Of a stretch of DNA of 39,368 nt, positions 34,428 through 39,368 are shown in pieces. Each line of letters starts with the position of its first letter. The stretch's first letter is position 1. A program made the translations under genes and the position numbers. The stretch lies in assembly GCA_945889015.1 (NCBI GenBank), contig CAMDBL010000012.1:1-39368 (forward strand), given 5' to 3'. The notes under the pieces were generated by a model. That model was not told where the DNA came from and searched no databases. It worked only from the letters and a program-made list of their open reading frames with translations. The DNA comes from Devosia equisanguinis. GTDB taxonomy: Bacteria; Pseudomonadota; Alphaproteobacteria; Rhizobiales; Hyphomicrobiaceae.

Positions 34428-35417
34428 TCACTTCTTGAGCTTTTCCCAGCCGGGATAGCCGGGGTAGCTCTTGGCGAAGGAGGCATCGACGAGATCTTCG
34501 TACTTCACCGGATTCTGGATGAGCTTGTCCTCTGTCATCCAGGCCATCGTCGTATCGATCCAGCTCTTGGGGATCTCGTTGTAGGTCCAGGCGCAGTTGT
34601 CGTAGCTGTCCTCGATGAGCTTCTCGTCCATCGCCTTGTTGTAATGCTTGATCACCTTGATGCCGGTCGCCTTGTCCGCCCGCATCAGATGCACGGCATC
34701 GAGATGTGCCCAGACAATCTTCTGCGCCAGGTCCTTGTGCTCGGCGATGAACTTCTTGTTCAGGATCAGCGCATTTCGCAGCAGATCCGGAAAGCCCTTC
34801 GACTTGTCCATGAGATCGCCGGCCGCCAGCAGCAGCTTGGCGCCCTTGGCGATGGCATTGGTACCGTACGGCTCGAACGGGAAGGCTGCCGCGACGTCTC
34901 CGGTCAGCAGACCGGCGGCGATCTCGGGCACCGGCACCTGGGCCGGCTGGATGTCCTTCTCGGTCAGACCGAAGCGCGGCAGGATGTGCTTCATCAGCGC
35001 CATGTACTGCATGTCGTACTTGGTCACGATGCCGAACCGCTTGCCCTTGAGATCCGCCCAGGACTTAACGTTCGGATTGGCGACGATCAGCGCACAATTC
35101 GCAGACGACGGAGCCACGATGACATTGGGGATGCCCGCCGAATTGTAGCGGACGGCACTGGCGATCTGATTGTAGCCGGCGTCGAAGTCGCCGATCGACA
35201 TCTGCTGGTTCGATCGAATGTAGTTGCCGCCGGTGAACGTAACCTTCAGACCGTACTTTTCCCAGATCTTCAGGTACTCGGCCATGAACGGCTGGATGTG
35301 ATCGTAGCCCGGCGAGCCCGCGACGACGCGGACGGAGTAGTCCTGCGAAGCTGCAGGAACCGTGCCGGCAAGGACGCCGGCCGCAGCAATGGCAATGAAG
35401 CGACGCCGTACCATCAT
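34428..35417 (-). CDS. ABC transporter substrate-binding protein (NMT1/TauA-like)
   Basis: A 329-residue periplasmic binding protein. The signal peptide has a basic RRR start, a hydrophobic Ala-rich core and likely cleavage after PAAS before QDYS. The mature part shows the NMT1/SsuA/TauA layout: GDFDAGYNQIASAVRYNSAG, then LKGKRFGIVTKYD and GDVAAAFPFEPYGTNA. The mature sequence carries several Trp and Tyr residues, which would suit an aromatic or heterocyclic ligand; that is only a hint. The ribosome-binding site GGAGAAGAG sits before a double ATG (35417 or 35414). It lies between the BtrH-like gene (62 bases upstream) and the ATPase gene (11 bases downstream). Confidence 0.92.
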   Translation of the reverse strand: MMVRRRFIAIAAAGVLAGTVPAASQDYSVRVVAGSPGYDHIQPFMAEYLKIWEKYGLKVTFTGGNYIRSNQQMSIGDFDAGYNQIASAVRYNSAGIPNVIVAPSSANCALIVANPNVKSWADLKGKRFGIVTKYDMQYMALMKHILPRFGLTEKDIQPAQVPVPEIAAGLLTGDVAAAFPFEPYGTNAIAKGAKLLLAAGDLMDKSKGFPDLLRNALILNKKFIAEHKDLAQKIVWAHLDAVHLMRADKATGIKVIKHYNKAMDEKLIEDSYDNCAWTYNEIPKSWIDTTMAWMTEDKLIQNPVKYEDLVDASFAKSYPGYPGWEKLKK

Positions 35418-35479
35418 GCTCTTCTCCTTTGTCGAATTCGTTTTTGCAGGGCTGCCAGCGGATCCGCTGTTCTGGCTGC

Positions 35480-36727
35480 TCACTCGGCTGCGATCGCCGG
35501 CTGCCGCCGAGGGCGTGCGGTGGTGATTTCCTTCACGTCGCTCCAGGCCTCCCGCATCGAAGCCAGAGCCTGCAACTCGTGATCGGCGATCCGGGCCAGC
35601 ATGTCGCCACCGACCCGAGTGTCGGACTGATAGCGCAGCTCACGGAAGATATCCGAGGAGGCCCGCATGCTGGCGGCCGCGCGCTCGATCGCCCCCGATG
35701 CCAGTCCGCGCAGTCGCATTTCGCCGGCCACCCGGTTCAGGTAACCCGCCGCGCCCGCACGTCCGAGCACACCGTGATTGGGAATGTTGGCTTTGGCGAA
35801 CAGCGGCTCTCGCGTGCCGTCGGGCTTCAGCGCATCCTCGAACTCGCCTTTGCGGATCGCCTCGGCGCAGCGGGCCATACCGGGCGCGCCCGCCTCGTAG
35901 CGCGGGATCTGCCACTGACTGAAAAACACCGAGTACGGCTTGGGGTACTCGCCGCCGAGGATCTTGATGTTGCGCGCGAAGCTGTGGCGGATCGAGGCGG
36001 CGATGTCCCAGGCGGGATCGCGCCCCGGCTCGATCCAGATCATCAGAAACGGTCCGTAGCCATCGTGCAGCGTCCACTCGCCGTCCCAGGCCTTGTGGTC
36101 GACCCACGGGGCGAACCCGTTGGCGTCGCGCTGGCTCGCCTCCTCCCACGCACGACGAAACACGGAGATCGGTGCCTCGTACCTGGAATGCGGCATCGTG
36201 TCGTTCGGCTCGAACACCGTCACGGTGCCTTTCGCGAGATCGTAGCCCGCGATGACGACGTGGTGGCCGAAGCCGGTAGGTGGCATGATCGAGTGCAGAA
36301 ACGCTAGCCGCGGCGACGTCTTGGCGCCATAGGGCAGCAGATGCGAGTAGTGCAGGCCGACCTGCACCGGTATGCCGCGGTCAATCAGGCCACAGAGCTT
36401 GGCGAACGCCTCATCGAACCCGCCTTCTGCGTCCTCTTCCCACCTCAAGTCGAAGCCGAGCGCCTTGCTCGTATACTCCCAGATCTCGTGAAACGCGCCC
36501 TTGCCGCCGTTGAAGGCCGGACACCCCCACTTGGACCACCAACGAAATGAAAATCCGTCACCGGACGTTCCATCCGCGAACAGGATGTCGCTTTCGCCGT
36601 TGAGACGATACATGCCAAGCAGACCGGTGAAATAGCAGCGTCCGGCGTTGGCGTTCTCGGGATAGCCCTTGGGACCGAGCCACGTCATCGAATAGTAGGC
36701 GTCGTCATAGGCCTTGATCTCAGGCAT
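35480..36727 (-). CDS. BtrH_N / C39-fold-like protein in a transport operon
   Basis: A 415-residue protein. Its first half resembles the N-terminal domain of the butirosin protein BtrH, which has a papain/C39-like cysteine-peptidase fold. Cys31 lies in AGRCYFTG, a glycine-rich stretch ADGTSGDGFSFRWW at 51-64 follows, GLHYSHLLPYG is at 124-134, and GHHVVIAGYD at 154-163 brings His155/His156. VFEPND at 171-176 supplies the Asn or Asp. This gives an ordered Cys-His-Asn/Asp triad. The second half (230-415) is helical and unrecognised. BtrH itself is an acyltransferase acting on an acyl carrier protein substrate; this protein could be an amidase, acyl- or glutamyl-transferase, or non-catalytic. 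GGAGGC precedes the ATG. It is second in the operon, 14 bases after the first hydrolase gene. Confidence 0.75.
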   Translation of the reverse strand: MPEIKAYDDAYYSMTWLGPKGYPENANAGRCYFTGLLGMYRLNGESDILFADGTSGDGFSFRWWSKWGCPAFNGGKGAFHEIWEYTSKALGFDLRWEEDAEGGFDEAFAKLCGLIDRGIPVQVGLHYSHLLPYGAKTSPRLAFLHSIMPPTGFGHHVVIAGYDLAKGTVTVFEPNDTMPHSRYEAPISVFRRAWEEASQRDANGFAPWVDHKAWDGEWTLHDGYGPFLMIWIEPGRDPAWDIAASIRHSFARNIKILGGEYPKPYSVFFSQWQIPRYEAGAPGMARCAEAIRKGEFEDALKPDGTREPLFAKANIPNHGVLGRAGAAGYLNRVAGEMRLRGLASGAIERAAASMRASSDIFRELRYQSDTRVGGDMLARIADHELQALASMREAWSDVKEITTARPRRQPAIAAE

Positions 36728-36741
36728 CGGAGCCTCCGTCG

Positions 36742-37968
36742 TCAGATCAGGGGATTGAGGGATTTCGTCATCAACATGCGCTGGTCGATACCGAAGCGAT
36801 CCGCCAACCAGTCGGCCATCAGCTCCTGGCCGATGGTGGCGTTGTCGTGCTGGCAATGCTCAGCACCGGTTTCTTCCTCGGTGACGAAGCGCAACGTCAC
36901 GTCGACGCCGCTGGCCTTGGCATGGTCGTGAACCTGAGTGGCCGCCGCCACGCCGAGAACGTCGAAGCCGCCATGCACGATCAGGTAGGGGCATTTCATG
37001 TTCTTCAAATGCCCCTCGAGCTTGAACGGCTGGGCGCGCTCCATCGCCTCCTTCATCGTCCTGGTGCCGAAGACCCACTTGATGTGATCGGCGAGGCCGT
37101 GTTCCTCGGTGGCGCCTTCCCACAGCGCCGGGATAGACCAGATCGCGCCGTGCGAAATGGCGGCGGCGAGGCGTGGCTCATAGCAGCCGGCGCGCGCCGC
37201 GTAGTAGCCACCGAGCGAAGAGCCGCAGACCGCGATGCGGCTGGGATCGATATCGTCACGCTGCTCGAGCCAGTCGATGCAGCGTCCAATCGGCACCTCG
37301 TAGTCGTGCCGGGTCGGAATCTTGTGACGGCGCAGCGTCCCGCCCTGCCCTGGACCGTCGATCATCAAGACCGAGATGCCGCGCTGCAGAGCGCCGTGCG
37401 TCTGCATGAACCACATCTCGTCCTTGATGCTGTCCAGGCCACCCATCGAGATCATGCAGGGCTGCCGGCCGGTATCGAAAGGGGCCCGCACGAAATAGGC
37501 GCACAGCGAGGCGCCGTTCTCGTAGGGAATATCGACCGGGATGCCGGCCGGCCGCAGTTGGGCGATGAACTTCTTGCTGCAGGACTCCATCAACTCGAAC
37601 GTCGCCAGACGGCGCGGCTCTTCGGGCTCGAGCCAGAACTCCGCTTGCCGATAATAGTCCGCCGCCCGTAGCCAGCAGTTCTTCGCGGTCTGCACATGGC
37701 CCTTCGCCATCGCCTCGTCGCCGCGCGTACGATTGAAGTCGGCGACGGCCATCCACTCGACGTGCCAGCTCTCCTTGTCCCCGGGGATCATCCGGCTCGC
37801 GGCCCTGAAGCACTCCGAGACCGTGCCGCCGCCCTCCGACGTCTCTCCGAGCGCGCGCCGGAACTGGTAGCTCATCCACGGATGGTCGGGCCAATGGTGC
37901 CAGCCGAAGGGCTTGTAATGAGGGTCCTTGCGATCCGAGGCCTCGTCAATCAACAGCTTTTCCGCCAT
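36742..37968 (-). CDS. Alpha/beta hydrolase, pseudooxynicotine-hydrolase-like (paralogue B)
   Basis: A 408-residue paralogue of the hydrolase at 31524-32738. They share the N-terminal pattern (GWHHWPDHPWMSYQFRRAL against GWQHWPEFPWLSYQFRRAL) and a full triad, here Ser251 (CGSSLGGYY), Asp336 (HGGFDVLG) and His371 (GAEHCQHD). Differences cluster in the cap (130-170) and in the segment after the nucleophile (272-300, AIWSIPALWEGATEEH against AQWDVGSRMRERDDDH), which lines the active site in relatives. That suggests different but related substrates. The ATG at 37968 has AGAGGAC immediately upstream; a start at 38010 is less likely. It is the first gene of the operon, 269 bases from the divergent regulator. 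Confidence 0.88.
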   Translation of the reverse strand: MAEKLLIDEASDRKDPHYKPFGWHHWPDHPWMSYQFRRALGETSEGGGTVSECFRAASRMIPGDKESWHVEWMAVADFNRTRGDEAMAKGHVQTAKNCWLRAADYYRQAEFWLEPEEPRRLATFELMESCSKKFIAQLRPAGIPVDIPYENGASLCAYFVRAPFDTGRQPCMISMGGLDSIKDEMWFMQTHGALQRGISVLMIDGPGQGGTLRRHKIPTRHDYEVPIGRCIDWLEQRDDIDPSRIAVCGSSLGGYYAARAGCYEPRLAAAISHGAIWSIPALWEGATEEHGLADHIKWVFGTRTMKEAMERAQPFKLEGHLKNMKCPYLIVHGGFDVLGVAAATQVHDHAKASGVDVTLRFVTEEETGAEHCQHDNATIGQELMADWLADRFGIDQRMLMTKSLNPLI

Positions 37969-38026
37969 GTCCTCTCTCGCCTCACGCTTGCCACGCGGCC
38001 CAAGTTGCATGCTACTTTCTCTTTAG

Positions 38027-38064
38027 TCAAGTCACTTGAACTCATTGCGCCAGTGAGATATTTC
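38027..38064 (+). promoter_or_regulatory. Palindromic operator and putative promoter in the XRE-cupin/hydrolase divergent region
   Basis: A perfect palindrome TCAAGT-C-ACTTGA lies at 38027-38039. It overlaps a possible -35 element TTGAAC (38036-38041) that is 17 bases from TATTTC (38059-38064), a weak -10 for the regulator gene on the plus strand. The palindrome lies 59 bases upstream of the first operon gene on the other strand. A protein bound there could control both directions; the XRE-cupin regulator encoded beside it is the obvious candidate. The promoter part is weak; the palindrome is certain. Confidence 0.5.
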
Positions 38065-38237
38065 TGCATGAAACAGCATCATATCGTGCCCCTTTTTGTG
38101 GCGGACTGGACATCGCGCGCACCCCATGTCCATGCAGTGGCGGGACAGGACACGATGGGGCGGCTACTGACACTGACGAATGGCGAGGCAGACAGTGCGT
38201 CTCGATCGACGGATCGGCCGCGGCAACTCCAGCTTCA

Positions 38238-38933
38238 ATGGGAAACATGACCAGGACAGGATCGAAGTCTCCGGCGAAGGCTGCCGCGCGCAAGCCACCG
38301 GCTCGAGGGCGGCAGTCAGCCGACGGACAAGCCGACGACGATGCCCTCGCGGCCGATACCGCAGACACGCCGCCGCCGCTCCAGATCGGAACGCGCCTCC
38401 ACCATGCGCGCCTGTTGCGCGAAGCCCGCATGAAGGACATCGCACAGGCGGCTGGATGCTCCGAGAGCCTCATATCCAAGATCGAGAGCAACAAGCTGGT
38501 GCCGTCGCTGCGGGTGCTGCACCGCATCTGCGAGGCCCTCAACATCGCGATGGGGGATCTGCTCGGCGGCAGCGCACCGTCCGACAAGGTCGTCACGCGG
38601 GTAAGCGAGCGCCATATCGTCTCGATCGATGCGCTGCGCACGGGGAAGGGCATCCGCATGGAGCGCCTCATTCCCTACGCGAAGGGACATTTGCTTCAGG
38701 GCAACATCCACATCGTCGCGCCCGGCGGCACCACCGACGGCGACATCACGCACAGCGGTGAGGAGGTCGGCTACGTCATCAGCGGCCGGATCGCGCTGAC
38801 GGTGAACGGAACCACCTACGAGGTGAGCGAGGGGGATTCGTTCTGCTACCGCTCCGACCTGCCCCACGGCTATCGCAACATCGGCGACACCGAGGCTCGC
38901 GTGCTCTTCATCAATACGCCACCGACGTTCTGA
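38238..38933 (+). CDS. XRE-family regulator with C-terminal cupin domain
   Basis: A 231-residue transcription factor. After a disordered Lys/Ala/Pro-rich N-terminus (1-48), an XRE helix-turn-helix spans about 51-108 (DIAQAAGCSESLISKIESNKLVPSL). A cupin_2 sensor domain covers 155-228 (HSGEEVGYVISGRIALTVNG, and YRSDLPHGYRNIG) with His172, Glu176 and His210 as possible metal or ligand contacts. Regulators of this type usually repress adjacent uptake and catabolic genes (amino acids, polyamines, small acids) and respond to the substrate through the cupin. It is divergent from the six-gene operon, which makes it the likely local regulator. ATG at 38238 or at 38247 could be the start. Confidence 0.9.
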   Translation: MGNMTRTGSKSPAKAAARKPPARGRQSADGQADDDALAADTADTPPPLQIGTRLHHARLLREARMKDIAQAAGCSESLISKIESNKLVPSLRVLHRICEALNIAMGDLLGGSAPSDKVVTRVSERHIVSIDALRTGKGIRMERLIPYAKGHLLQGNIHIVAPGGTTDGDITHSGEEVGYVISGRIALTVNGTTYEVSEGDSFCYRSDLPHGYRNIGDTEARVLFINTPPTF

Positions 38934-38981
38934 TCCCCGGACCACCGCCGCACACTTTGTTCGCGCCCACGCCCGCGTCCC

Positions 38982-39368
38982 TCACGTCGCGAAAGCCTCC
39001 GGTCCAAAGCCGCCGGTTTGGCGCAGCGCCTCGCCGAGCACCAACGCGGCGGCGACGGCGATGTTGAGTGAGCGCAGGCCCGGCCGCATCGGAATGCGGA
39101 TGCGGGCCTCGGCCGAGGCGTGGACACCGGCAGGCACGCCGGCCGATTCGCGGCCAAGCAGCAGGATGTCGCGATCCTCGAAACGATGCGCGAGGTGGCT
39201 GACCGCACCGTGAGAGGTCAGCAGTACCAGCCGCCCTCCAGGTGCAGTCACGCCGTCGCCCGTCCGCACCCGCGCCGCGAAGAAAGCCTCCCAGTCGGCG
39301 TGACGGGTCATATCGACGTGCGCGAGGTAGTCGAGCCCCGCCCTGCGCAGAGCCCTATCCGACAGGTC
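38982..39368 (-). CDS. trmL: tRNA (cytidine(34)-2'-O)-methyltransferase, partial
   Basis: The 3' part (128 residues) of a SpoU/TrmH-family RNA methyltransferase, cut by the window edge at its N-terminal side. Visible motifs are LRRAGLDYLAHVDMTRHADW, then LLGRESAGVP (knot motif, SAM pocket), and IPMRPGLRSLNIAVAAALVLGEALRQ, the trefoil-knot signature of TrmL. TrmL methylates the ribose of the wobble base in tRNA-Leu isoacceptors. The first in-window ATG (39311) is internal, because the homologous sequence continues in frame to the edge. It converges with the XRE-cupin gene, 48 bases between stops. Confidence 0.88.
   Translation of the reverse strand, partial: DLSDRALRRAGLDYLAHVDMTRHADWEAFFAARVRTGDGVTAPGGRLVLLTSHGAVSHLAHRFEDRDILLLGRESAGVPAGVHASAEARIRIPMRPGLRSLNIAVAAALVLGEALRQTGGFGPEAFAT

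Noticed and set aside
1-39368. CRISPR array, rRNA operon or complete insertion sequence
   Set aside because: No regularly spaced repeats, no rRNA-like segments and no transposase with flanking inverted repeats were seen on reading through the window.

Overview
The window is about 65% G+C and carries densely packed genes with typical alphaproteobacterial content: epoxyqueuosine reductase, a HisKA_2-type histidine kinase, TRAP and taurine/nitrate-type ABC transporters, KDPG aldolase and leucyl/phenylalanyl-tRNA-protein transferase. Gene style and family content suggest a Hyphomicrobiales (Rhizobiales) chromosome, perhaps Bradyrhizobium-like. That placement is inference. Most long open frames in this G+C-rich sequence are antisense shadows and are left out.

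Layout. Positions 1-900 hold the broken C-terminal end of a serine recombinase, ending against a tRNA-Arg(CCG) (902-978, minus), so this is the scar of an old integrated element. From 1.1 to 8.8 kb come nudC, a two-RCK potassium channel coupled to a small membrane protein, an IlvD/Edd-family dehydratase with a clear terminator, an orphan sensor kinase and a CPBP intramembrane protease. From 9 to 13.7 kb a minus-strand group holds a coiled-coil/proline-rich secreted protein, a YeeZ-like epimerase with an odd in-frame insertion, queG and a TPR lipoprotein. From 13.9 to 17.9 kb a plus-strand group holds an M17 aminopeptidase, an NlpC/P60 hydrolase, a zinc-ribbon membrane protein and a MetE-C-like methyltransferase.

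From 18.0 to 22.3 kb is a TRAP transporter (binding protein, small and large permeases) followed by a putative cyclase. It is preceded by a near-perfect sigma-54 (-24/-12) promoter. From 22.4 to 31.3 kb is a mixed region: GT14 glycosyltransferase, a 45-residue secreted peptide, aat, a moeB-like gene, eda, a 438-bp A+T-richer gap with a DnaA box, a PaaI-type thioesterase, a sulfotransferase with a probable 5' frameshift, an M24 peptidase, a YidD homologue with a cysteine-rich tail, and a secreted alpha/beta hydrolase.

From 31.5 to 38.9 kb is the most distinctive unit. A six-gene minus-strand operon encodes two paralogous pseudooxynicotine-hydrolase-like alpha/beta hydrolases, a BtrH_N/C39-fold-like protein and a complete ABC importer. 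It is transcribed away from a divergent XRE-cupin regulator, with a perfect palindrome in the shared promoter region. I read it as an uptake-and-cleavage pathway for an unidentified small molecule. The window ends inside a trmL-like tRNA methyltransferase gene.
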